Source: JBJHBY01 sp050485745 (lineage in GTDB: Bacteria; Pseudomonadota; Gammaproteobacteria; Pseudomonadales; CAMLJR01). From it: a stretch of 14,632 nt of DNA. Below, one piece after another: positions 6,613 through 13,076 of the stretch (its first letter is position 1; each line of letters opens with the position of its first letter). A program made the translations under genes and the position numbers. Under the pieces are notes generated by a model. The model did no database searches. It saw only the letters and a program-made list of their open reading frames with translations, and had not been told where the DNA came from. The DNA lies in contig JBJHBY010000071.1 in NCBI GenBank assembly GCA_050485745.1, positions 1-14,632 of the forward strand. The letters run 5' to 3'.

Positions 6613-7188
6613 TCAGTCCTCGTAGTTGTCCCGGTCCAGACTTTCCATCAGCTGGCGCAACTGCGGACGCATCGACTCCACCGCACGCAGGTCCGCTTCG
6701 GGAACATCGGCCTGCAGGCCCTGCATCAGCTGCTGACCGGCACCCAGTTGCTGGCGGATCATCTCACGTTGCTCCGGATCGAGATTGGGGTTGCGCTCCA
6801 GTTCCATGAGAGCCTGTGCCATCATCGCGTCCATCTCGCCCTGGCCTTCCTTCATCTCCAGGGACAGAAAGGCCTGCATGACCCGGGCGCTGATATCGGC
6901 CCATTGCTGGCCATCGCGGAAGCCGTGCCGGCGCACAATCGGCTCGACCTGAGGATACTTCCTTACCGCGTCGCGGTAGATGCGCTGGAAGTCCAGATCG
7001 AGCATGTCATCGTCGTTGTAGAGATCATCTTCGATATTGTTTTCCGTGGCCCAGGTTTCCAGGGCCTCCATCGATTGCATCCAGCGTTCAATGGTGGTGC
7101 GATCCAGCACATCCCGCGCGACGGCGGGTATGGCCAGCACCAGGGTCATAATGAGAGTGATTATTGTTCTTCCGGATAGTCCTGGCAT
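6613..7188 (-). CDS. Secreted or periplasmic protein of unknown function
   Basis: Protein of 191 residues that I do not recognise. The start is the ATG at 7188-7186, preceded by GAGGAGA (7200-7194) with a 5-nt gap. An in-frame ATG 25 codons earlier (7263) has no comparable ribosome site and would bury the signal peptide. Residues 8-24 form a hydrophobic signal sequence ending in PAVA, with cleavage expected after Ala24. The mature part is cysteine-free, mostly helical and strongly acidic. It has an Asp/Glu/Asn cluster (EDDLYNDDDMLDLD, 53-66) and a Met/Gln/Glu-rich C-terminal half (QAFLSLEMKEGQGEMDAMM; EQREMIRQQLGAGQQLMQ). It is transcribed away from the rubrerythrin gene, sharing a 253-bp intergenic region, and toward the cold-shock gene. 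A TAGAAT at 7267-7262 could be its -10 box, but the -35 is poor. Confidence 0.75.
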   Translation of the reverse strand: MPGLSGRTIITLIMTLVLAIPAVARDVLDRTTIERWMQSMEALETWATENNIEDDLYNDDDMLDLDFQRIYRDAVRKYPQVEPIVRRHGFRDGQQWADISARVMQAFLSLEMKEGQGEMDAMMAQALMELERNPNLDPEQREMIRQQLGAGQQLMQGLQADVPEADLRAVESMRPQLRQLMESLDRDNYED

Positions 7189-7301
7189 GTTCGTCTCCTC
7201 AGCTTGATGGGTCTGGTTCTGTTGTAGTGGTGCCTGGCTGTCCTGCCTGCGTTGCCGCGCCATTCTAGCGCGCCTGTCCGGTGCTTGCGGGTCTGCACCG
7301 G

Positions 7302-7334
7302 AACCTGTAGTAATAGCGGCTGCCTATACAGGTT
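7302..7334. promoter_or_regulatory. Inverted repeat AACCTGTA-N17-TACAGGTT
   Basis: Two perfect 8-bp arms, 7302-7309 and 7327-7334, lie 17 bp apart, so their centres are 25 bp apart. The repeat sits in the divergent region between the secreted-protein gene and rubrerythrin, next to an AT-rich stretch (7332-7356). It could be a regulator site or an RNA hairpin. No known consensus was recognised. Confidence 0.4.
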
Positions 7335-7381
7335 ATAAGTCAAATTTATTTTTATTCCCCATCGCCTGTGCGCATAGTAGG

Positions 7382-7425
7382 GTTCAGGACACGTTCAGGC
7401 GATGTCCCACCGCGACGTTAACGTC
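7382..7425. promoter_or_regulatory. Phased GTTCAGG repeats and 12-bp palindrome before rubrerythrin
   Basis: GTTCAGG occurs at 7382-7388 and again at 7393-7399, an 11-bp period or about one helical turn. A perfect palindrome, GACGTTAACGTC, follows at 7414-7425, five bases before the ribosome site GGAGGT (7431-7436). The arrangement looks like regulator half-sites plus an operator, but it is unassigned. Confidence 0.4.
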
Positions 7426-7441
7426 CATACGGAGGTGCTTT

Positions 7442-7861
7442 ATGTCACTTAAAGGCTCCAAGACCGAGCATAACCTTAAAGAGGCCTTTGCCGGTGAGTC
7501 CCAGGCCAATCGTCGTTATCTGTACTTCGCGTCCAAGGCGGATGTCGAGGGCTACAACGACGTGGCTGCGGTATTCCGCTCCACCGCCGAGGGTGAGACC
7601 GGGCACGCGCACGGACACCTCGAGTACCTTGAGGCCGTCGGTGATCCGGCAACCGGGCTGCCGATCGGTGCGACCTCCGCCAATCTAAAGGCGGCGATTG
7701 CCGGCGAGACCCACGAGTACACCGACATGTATCCGGGCATGGCCAAAACCGCCCGCGACGAAGGCTTTGACGAAATTGCGGACTGGTTCGAGACTCTGGC
7801 CAAGGCGGAGCGCAGCCACGCCAACCGCTTCCAGAAGGCCTTTGACTCGCTCGACGCCTGA
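7442..7861 (+). CDS. Rubrerythrin-family di-iron protein without rubredoxin domain
   Basis: Ferritin-like four-helix protein of 139 residues, shorter than classical rubrerythrin (about 190) because the C-terminal rubredoxin Cys4 domain is missing. The protein contains no cysteine at all. Di-iron ligands fit Glu19 (AGESQANRRY), Glu52-x-x-His55 (EGETGHAH), Glu89 and Glu92 (GETHEY), and Glu123-x-x-His126 (AERSHANRF). Rubrerythrins reduce hydrogen peroxide using electrons from an Fe-S or rubredoxin donor. Lacking its own rubredoxin, this one must take electrons from a separate carrier, and the Fe-S protein encoded next is an obvious candidate. The start ATG has a strong GGAGGT 5 nt upstream. A terminator-like hairpin after the stop suggests it is made in excess over the downstream genes. 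Confidence 0.93.
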   Translation: MSLKGSKTEHNLKEAFAGESQANRRYLYFASKADVEGYNDVAAVFRSTAEGETGHAHGHLEYLEAVGDPATGLPIGATSANLKAAIAGETHEYTDMYPGMAKTARDEGFDEIADWFETLAKAERSHANRFQKAFDSLDA

Positions 7862-7871
7862 GTGAGTGCCT

Positions 7872-7895
7872 GACGGCTTCCGGCCGGGAGCCGTC
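7872..7895 (+). terminator. Hairpin with U-rich tail after rubrerythrin (attenuating terminator)
   Basis: GACGGCT (7872-7878) pairs with AGCCGTC (7889-7895). One T-G pair and two C-G pairs extend the stem to about 10 bp over a GGCC loop. TTCCTGCTTTTC follows. This is a credible intrinsic terminator placed inside what is otherwise a three-gene co-directional set. Confidence 0.6.
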
Positions 7896-7900
7896 TTCCT

Positions 7901-7924
7901 GCTTTTCTGTCGGCTTTTCTGTCG
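7901..7924. repeat. Two perfect tandem copies of a 12-bp unit
   Basis: GCTTTTCTGTCG at 7901-7912 is repeated exactly at 7913-7924, immediately after the terminator hairpin, and GC follows as the start of a third copy. The duplication doubles the T-run that trails the hairpin. Confidence 0.85.
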
Positions 7925-8020
7925 GCACCACTCTGCCGGCAATGACAGGCACCACGACAACCGGAAGCAACAGGGGCACCGGTGGCAGCGGTGTGTCCCT
8001 CAAAACCAGGGAGCTCTGCG

Positions 8021-9373
8021 ATGGCCGAAGACAAGACGTTTGTTCGCGAAGGCAGTCTGGAGGCGCCAACGCGTCACCCCATCGACTGGCAGAACCCCGA
8101 GTTTTATGACGAGCACGCGCTCAACGCGGAGCTGGAGCGCGTCTACGACATTTGTCACGGCTGTCGCCGTTGCGTCAATCTCTGCAATGCCTTTCCCACC
8201 CTGTTCGATCTGGTGGATGAATCCGAGACCATGGAGGTCGATGGTGTCGACAAGGCGGATTACGGCAAGGTCGTCGACGAATGCTACCTCTGCGACATGT
8301 GTTACATGACCAAATGCCCCTATGTGCCGCCGCACGAGTGGAATGTCGACTTCCCGCACCTGATGTTGCGGGCCAAGGCAGTCAAATTCCAGAAAGGTGA
8401 AACGAAACTGCGCGACCGGTTCCTGTCCAGCACGGATATGGTTGGCAAGCTGGTAACGACCATTCCGCTGGTCGACAAGACCGTCAACGCAGCGAATCGC
8501 AACAAGGGATTGCGCAAGGCCCTGTCCTCTGTTCTGGGTGTGCACCCGGATGCCCCGTTGCCTGAGTATCACCACCAGACCCTGCGTCGTCGCGGCGACA
8601 GGGGCGCACCCGCGAATCCGGAGCAGTTGTCGCCTGCGGGCCGCACCCGAGGCAAAGTGGCGCTCTTCGCGACCTGCTACGGCAATTACAGCAACCCCGG
8701 CCTCGGAGAGGACTTCTTCAAGGTCTTCCGGCACAACGGGATCATCATGGATCTGGTGCCCAGCGAGCGCTGCTGTGGCATGCCGCGTCTCGAGCTGGGT
8801 GACCTGCAGGCGGTGGCCCGTGCCAGGGAGGCGAATATCCCGATCCTGGCCCGGTTGGTGGATGAGGGCTATGACATCATCGCTCCCGTGCCCTCCTGCG
8901 TGCTGATGTTCAAGCAGGAGCTACCGCTGATGTTCCCCGATGACAGGGACGTGGCCAGGGTCAAGGGGGCGATGTTCGACCCCTTTGAGTACCTGATGCT
9001 GCGTCACAGGGAGGGCTTGCTGAAGCTCGATTTCAGCCGTGAGCTGGGTGATGTGAGCTACCAGGTCGCCTGTCACACCCGGGTGCAGAATATTGGCCTG
9101 AAGACCCGGGATGTCCTGCAACTGGTGCCGGGTACGACGGTGCAGCCGATCGAGCGCTGCTCGGGCCACGATGGCACCTATGCGGTAAAGAACCAGTTCC
9201 ATGATGCCGCGGTGAAGATTGCCCGGCCGGTGGCGCGCAAGGTGGATGAAGGGAGCCCGGATCATTTTGTCAGTGACTGCCCCATGGCGGCGACGCATGT
9301 TGCTCACGTGGCAAAGTCCGATGTGCTGCCCGAACATCCGATCACCCTGTTGCGCATGGCCTACGGCCTCTAG
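8021..9373 (+). CDS. GlpC/HdrD-like Fe-S protein with two cysteine-rich (CCG) domains
   Basis: Soluble electron-transfer protein of 450 residues related to the GlpC and heterodisulfide-reductase cluster subunits. The N-terminal half carries two cluster motifs: Cys45-x2-Cys48-x2-Cys51-x3-Cys55, and Cys88-x2-Cys91-x2-Cys94-x4-Cys99-Pro. Each would hold a [4Fe-4S] cluster. Two cysteine-rich domains follow: the first with Cys219, Cys251-Cys252-Gly and Cys293; the second with Cys351, Cys380-Ser-Gly and Cys420. The second CCG is thus CSG, a variant that may alter or abolish a non-cubane cluster there. The start is the ATG at 8021, with AGGGAG (8008-8013) 7 nt upstream; an in-frame start at 7982 adds residues without features. 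It lies between rubrerythrin and DUF3501, an arrangement I recall from other proteobacteria. Likely role: electron carrier to rubrerythrin or a thiol/disulfide substrate (inference). Confidence 0.9.
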   Translation: MAEDKTFVREGSLEAPTRHPIDWQNPEFYDEHALNAELERVYDICHGCRRCVNLCNAFPTLFDLVDESETMEVDGVDKADYGKVVDECYLCDMCYMTKCPYVPPHEWNVDFPHLMLRAKAVKFQKGETKLRDRFLSSTDMVGKLVTTIPLVDKTVNAANRNKGLRKALSSVLGVHPDAPLPEYHHQTLRRRGDRGAPANPEQLSPAGRTRGKVALFATCYGNYSNPGLGEDFFKVFRHNGIIMDLVPSERCCGMPRLELGDLQAVARAREANIPILARLVDEGYDIIAPVPSCVLMFKQELPLMFPDDRDVARVKGAMFDPFEYLMLRHREGLLKLDFSRELGDVSYQVACHTRVQNIGLKTRDVLQLVPGTTVQPIERCSGHDGTYAVKNQFHDAAVKIARPVARKVDEGSPDHFVSDCPMAATHVAHVAKSDVLPEHPITLLRMAYGL

Positions 9374-9413
9374 GGCTGCTGTAGCGCAACGTCGTCGATC
9401 CAGGAGGAAACCG

Positions 9414-9998
9414 ATGAACAAGCTGAAGCGCAGTGATCTGATGTCCCTGGAGGACTATGCCCAGCGTCGCGCCGGTTTCCGGCGCGAGGTCATTGCCCAC
9501 AAGCGCGACCGTCACCTGTCACTGGGCGAACATGTGCGTCTGATGTTCGAGGACCGGCTGACGATTCAGTATCAGGTGCAGGAGATGCTGCGGGTCGAGC
9601 GCATTTTCGAGGCCGCGGGCATCGAGGAGGAACTCGAAGCCTACAACCCACTGATTCCCGACGGCACCAACCTCAAGGCGACCATGCTGATCGAATATCC
9701 GGATGTTGAACAGCGCCGCCGTGAGTTGGCGCGTCTGATTGGCATTGAGGATCAAGTCTGGGTGCAGGTGGCCGGCCACGAGCGGGTGTTTGCCATTGCC
9801 GACGAGGATCTGGAGCGCGAGACCGAGGAAAAGACGTCCAGTGTGCATTTTCTGCGCTTTGAGCTGACGCCCGGAATGATTACCGGTCTCAAGGGTGGTG
9901 CCGCGCTGGCGGTCGGGGTGGATCACGCCAGTCTCAGCGCCTGTCTCGATCCGGTCAGTGAGGCCAGCCGTCGCGCACTGCTGGCCGACTTCGACTGA
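9414..9998 (+). CDS. DUF3501 family protein
   Basis: Protein of 194 residues matching the usual size and sequence of the DUF3501 family. Typical stretches are the N-terminal LMSLEDYAQRRAGFRREVI, the block RLMFEDRLTIQYQVQEMLR, and YNPLIPDGTNLKATMLIEY. The C-terminal third contains VHFLRFEL and a hydrophobic Gly/Ala-rich end. It has one Cys (CLDPVS near the C-terminus) and no signal peptide or membrane segment, so it is cytosolic. AGGAGG (9402-9407) lies 6 nt before the ATG, a strong ribosome site. The gene is 40 nt after the Fe-S gene and in the same operon. Its function is unknown. Its regular partners are the Fe-S protein and rubrerythrin, so a role as assembly or docking partner is a guess. 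It converges on the diguanylate cyclase with only 39 bp between the stop codons. Confidence 0.9.
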   Translation: MNKLKRSDLMSLEDYAQRRAGFRREVIAHKRDRHLSLGEHVRLMFEDRLTIQYQVQEMLRVERIFEAAGIEEELEAYNPLIPDGTNLKATMLIEYPDVEQRRRELARLIGIEDQVWVQVAGHERVFAIADEDLERETEEKTSSVHFLRFELTPGMITGLKGGAALAVGVDHASLSACLDPVSEASRRALLADFD

Positions 9999-10037
9999 TT
10001 CGGCGATTTCGACGAGCGATGCTGTCCGCCGTGTTGC

Positions 10038-11408
10038 TCACCCCGGAGAGGAGGGGGCGGCACGGCGCTTCTGCTTCTCGGCATACATGCGTTCGTCGGC
10101 CAGCTTCAGCAACTCGCGCGCCGAATGGCCATCCACCGGCTGGCGGGCGCTGCCGATCGAAGCCCCGACCTGCAGGGACTGCCCATCGTAGGGGATGGGT
10201 GCCTCGATAATCTGCCTGAGCCGCTCTTTCAGGGCGTCCATCGGGATTGCATCCGGGTCCTCGACGACGATCACGATCTCATCGCCACCCCAGCGCGCGA
10301 CAATATCCCCCGTGCGAACCACCTCGCTGATGCGCGCCGCCACCGTTTTCAGTATGGTGTCGCCGGCGCGATGCCCCCAGGCATCATTGATGGCCTTGAA
10401 ACCATCCAGGTCGATGAACAGCACGGCGCAGGGCCTGCTCTGATGGCTTTCGCTGGCGCTGACCTTCGCCTCCAGGGCGTCTTCCAGGCGGCGCCGGTTG
10501 GGGAGGTTGGTGAGGGGGTCGAACAGTGCCAGTTGCGCCAGTTGCACCCGATGGCGCAGGGTGATCAGCGCGGAGAAGCCAACCAGCAGGGCAACGACCC
10601 AGCCCATGGCGCGCAACAGCAGGAGCTGACTGCTGTTGCTGACATCCTGCCGGGGCTTGGCCGCGAACACCCATTGTCCGTTCGGGATGTCGGCTTCCAG
10701 GGTGACGGCCTCCGGATCCTGGAATAACAGGGTGCTGCCAAGAAAGACATCGCCGCGATGACCCTGACCGTCGGTCCCGCGGATCGCCACTTCGAAGAGG
10801 CCGCTATCCCTGTCGGGAATCACTGCCTCGAGCAGGGACTCGATATCGATGACGGTGGACAGCAGTCCCCAGTACTCGCCATCGCGCACCACGGGAACAC
10901 GGTACACCAGGCCACGCCCGCCCTGCACCAGGTCCAGCGGCCCTGCCAGGGTGCCGGTGCCGCTCTCGATGGCACGGGCGATATGGGGCCACTGGTCGGG
11001 TTGGTCGGGGTAGTACAGGCCAATTGCCGCCTCATTGGTTTCGAGGGGATGCACATAGGTCAGGCGGTAGCCCACCGCGACGCCGAAATTGCGCACGTGG
11101 AGGGTCTTGTCATAGAGCTCGGCGAGGATGGCCTGCACCTCGGTATCGTCCAGGTCGCTGGCCCGGACCACCAGATAGCTGGCCAGGCCGCTGGACAGGA
11201 ACAGGATGGCGTTGAGTTCACGGTCGATGCGTGCGCGCAGGCCGCTGGCAAATGCCAGGGCATCGGTCCGGGCCCGGGCCTGCAGTTCGTTAATCTGCAG
11301 TCGCGTGATCCATTCCACGGCAAACAGGGCGCTCATCAGCACCAGCGCAGCCAGGAGGTGGGCGGAGGTCGGGCTGTTGGGGAGCTGAATCCTGCGCAGT
11401 AAGCCCAT
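10038..11408 (-). CDS. Membrane diguanylate cyclase: CHASE sensor and GGDEF domain
   Basis: Protein of 456 residues that should make cyclic di-GMP from two GTP. Topology: membrane segment about 17-36, periplasmic CHASE-type sensor about 60-245 (NFGVAVGYRLTYVHPLE, IGLYYPDQPDQW, GLVYRVPVV), membrane segment about 262-284, cytoplasmic GGDEF domain about 295-447. The domain begins DPLTNLPNRRRLE and carries a GGDEI signature at 374-378 (Phe replaced by Ile, which is tolerated in active enzymes). The metal-binding Asp in VLFIDLDGFK is present. An inhibitory I-site, Arg365-x-x-Asp368, stands five residues before the signature, so product feedback is likely. The ATG at 11408 is preceded by AGGAG about 14 nt away, rather far, so initiation may be weak. 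The CHASE ligand is unknown. The gene sits 108 nt downstream of holA with its own promoter. Confidence 0.93.
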   Translation of the reverse strand: MGLLRRIQLPNSPTSAHLLAALVLMSALFAVEWITRLQINELQARARTDALAFASGLRARIDRELNAILFLSSGLASYLVVRASDLDDTEVQAILAELYDKTLHVRNFGVAVGYRLTYVHPLETNEAAIGLYYPDQPDQWPHIARAIESGTGTLAGPLDLVQGGRGLVYRVPVVRDGEYWGLLSTVIDIESLLEAVIPDRDSGLFEVAIRGTDGQGHRGDVFLGSTLLFQDPEAVTLEADIPNGQWVFAAKPRQDVSNSSQLLLLRAMGWVVALLVGFSALITLRHRVQLAQLALFDPLTNLPNRRRLEDALEAKVSASESHQSRPCAVLFIDLDGFKAINDAWGHRAGDTILKTVAARISEVVRTGDIVARWGGDEIVIVVEDPDAIPMDALKERLRQIIEAPIPYDGQSLQVGASIGSARQPVDGHSARELLKLADERMYAEKQKRRAAPSSPG

Positions 11409-11471
11409 CAGGTGCGCGCTTTCTCCTCTGGCCAGCGCGCTGTTCTGCGGCGGCGATGCTGCGAGCGGACT

Positions 11472-11488
11472 TTATACCACGAGTATAA
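11472..11488. promoter_or_regulatory. Palindrome TTATAC-N5-GTATAA covering a -10 box
   Basis: Perfect 6-bp arms, 11472-11477 and 11483-11488, flank a 5-bp centre. On the minus strand the palindrome contains TATACT (11487-11482), the likely -10 of the diguanylate cyclase promoter. A repressor binding here would block it. It may also be chance symmetry of a promoter element. Confidence 0.45.
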
Positions 11489-11511
11489 GGTAACGGCAGG
11501 GTCGGTGACAG
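11482..11511 (-). promoter_or_regulatory. Predicted sigma70 promoter of the diguanylate cyclase gene
   Basis: On the minus strand, CTGTCA (11511-11506, 4 of 6 to the -35 consensus) is followed by an 18-nt spacer and TATACT (11487-11482, 5 of 6 to the -10). Transcription would start near 11475, about 65 nt before the start codon. It lies directly downstream of the holA stop. Confidence 0.5.
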
Positions 11512-11516
11512 CTGCG

Positions 11517-12548
11517 TCATGAAGCGCTGTGACAAGTGCTGTGCAGGCGCACGCCGGCCAGGGTCAGTACGAGCTGTTCCAGCAGCCGCCAGGGGGCGCC
11601 ATCCCCGCCTTTGAAGGCGCTGTCCACGGCCGCCGCGTCCTTCAGCAGCTGCCGCAAAATGGTGACAGGGATGCGTCGAACGGCCTGGCGCAGCAGGGGT
11701 TTGCGCCGCTCGTGGACGCGTTGTGCGTCCAGCAGTCGCTCGATGCCCGCGCCGCGGGCCAGGCCTTCTGCGCAAGAGAGCAACAGGCGCAGATCCCGGG
11801 CCAGTGCCCAGAGGACGACGGGGATCTCGGTCCCCTCTGCGCGTAGCCCCTGCAGGCAGCGCAGGCTCCCCGCGGGATCCCCGGCGAGGGCGCGATCCGG
11901 CAGCAGGAAGGCGTCGAATCGGGCGCTGTCGCCGACACTGCCGGTGACCAGGGCCTCATCAATCCGGCCGTCCTCACAGAGCAGAGCCAGGCGGTCGACC
12001 TCCTGGGCGGCGGCGAGCAGGTTGCCCTGTACCCGGTCTGCCAGTAGCTGCAATGCCGCTGGCTCCGCACGCAGGCCGGCACGTCGCAGGCGTTGCTCCA
12101 GCCAGCGTGGCAGTTCCGTACTGGCAACGGGCCACACTTGCAGCACCGCGCCGGCACTGTCCACGGCTTTGTACCAGCGTGTACGGGTACTGTCGCCACC
12201 GAGCTTGCCGGTGGTGATCAACAGCAGTTTGTCCGGGTCCGGATTGCTGCAGTAGGCCTGCAGTGCCTTGCCGCCGGCATCCCCGGGCTTGCCCGAGGGC
12301 AGGCGCAGGTCGATCAGCTGGCGCTCGGCGAACAGGGACATGGCCTGCCCCGCCGCAATCAGTTGCTGCCAGTCGAACTGCGCGTCTGCGTGCAGGATCA
12401 GGCGCTCGCCAAACCCTCTGGCTCTGGCCGCTGCGCGAATCGCATCGGCACTTTCCTGTACCAGCAGGGTTTCGTCACCACTGACCAGGTAGACCGGACG
12501 CAGCTCGCGGCGCAGATCCGCTTCCAGCTGATCGGCTCGCAGGCGCAC
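11517..12548 (-). CDS. holA: DNA polymerase III subunit delta
   Basis: Clamp-loader subunit that opens the beta sliding clamp, 343 residues, the same length as E. coli HolA. Recognisable stretches follow the E. coli protein: MRLRADQLEADLRRELRPVY, then LLVQESADAIRAAARARGFGE, QAMSLFAERQLIDLRLP, LPRWLEQRLRRAGL, GNLLAAAQEVDRLALL and the C-terminal RALAGDPAGSLRCLQGLRAEG. These cover the AAA+-like domains I and II (non-hydrolysing) and the collar domain. The start is GTG at 12548, immediately after the TGA of lptE, with AGGAG (12559-12555) 6 nt upstream inside the lptE end. It is co-transcribed with leuS and lptE. In many gammaproteobacteria nadD follows; here it does not. Confidence 0.95.
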   Translation of the reverse strand: MRLRADQLEADLRRELRPVYLVSGDETLLVQESADAIRAAARARGFGERLILHADAQFDWQQLIAAGQAMSLFAERQLIDLRLPSGKPGDAGGKALQAYCSNPDPDKLLLITTGKLGGDSTRTRWYKAVDSAGAVLQVWPVASTELPRWLEQRLRRAGLRAEPAALQLLADRVQGNLLAAAQEVDRLALLCEDGRIDEALVTGSVGDSARFDAFLLPDRALAGDPAGSLRCLQGLRAEGTEIPVVLWALARDLRLLLSCAEGLARGAGIERLLDAQRVHERRKPLLRQAVRRIPVTILRQLLKDAAAVDSAFKGGDGAPWRLLEQLVLTLAGVRLHSTCHSAS

Positions 12549-13076
12549 TCAGGGCTCCTGTGGCAACTGCCGGGTGGCGTTGCGCAGTTGCCTGACCATG
12601 CGTGCCGCGAGTTCCCGGGTCATGCCTTCGCGCAGGCTGCGTTCCTCCGCGGCCTTGTCGGTACGGCGGTCCGGGTCGTCCAGCATCACCCGGCGCTCCT
12701 GCGCGGTTAACGGACCCAGCAGGACGCTTCCCTGACGGTCGCGTACCTCGAAGACCGCTGTTTCGGTGAGGACCACCTCGGCGGCGCGGGCGCGGGGATC
12801 GATCGAGAGCACCCGACGCTCCGCCTCATTGGACAGTACACGCAGCTGCACCCGGGCGCCAGCTGCGGTTTCGCTGAGTGTGGCACCGGCAATCTCCAGC
12901 TCCAGGCGCAACGCGCGACCGAGCTCGCTGCCGGCGCTGAGGCCCGCGACATGGACAGGCTGCACATGCTCCGGCAGCAGCCCCTGGGTGCCACGCAGCT
13001 GAAAGCCGCAGCCGCCAAGCAGCAGGGCGACAAGCAGCATTGCCGTGATATGGACCGTTCCGCAGTGTGCTTTCAT
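12549..13076 (-). CDS. lptE: LPS assembly lipoprotein LptE
   Basis: Outer-membrane lipoprotein that plugs and chaperones the LptD barrel, which inserts lipopolysaccharide into the outer leaflet. The protein has 175 residues. The signal peptide runs about 1-22 and ends in the lipobox LGGC, with Cys23 as lipidation site. GFQLRGTQGLLPEH directly after it is the LptE hallmark. The rest fits the small alpha/beta LptE fold (VQLRVLSNEAERRVLSID, TETAVFEVRDRQG, an Arg/Glu-rich helix near 130-150 and a C-terminal helix). Residue 25 is Phe rather than Asp, which agrees with outer-membrane sorting. The ATG overlaps the leuS stop by 4 nt (ATGA), so translation is probably coupled; no clear Shine-Dalgarno sequence was seen. 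Confidence 0.94.
   Translation of the reverse strand: MKAHCGTVHITAMLLVALLLGGCGFQLRGTQGLLPEHVQPVHVAGLSAGSELGRALRLELEIAGATLSETAAGARVQLRVLSNEAERRVLSIDPRARAAEVVLTETAVFEVRDRQGSVLLGPLTAQERRVMLDDPDRRTDKAAEERSLREGMTRELAARMVRQLRNATRQLPQEP

Noticed and set aside
6451..7179. A 242-codon plus-strand ORF opposite the secreted-protein gene
   Set aside because: Its translation has no recognisable features. The minus strand has a Shine-Dalgarno sequence and a signal peptide in the right place.
7373..7378. CATAGT as -10 box for rubrerythrin
   Set aside because: No acceptable -35 hexamer at 16-18 bp spacing (TTTTAT at best). A promoter must exist in this gap but I could not place it.
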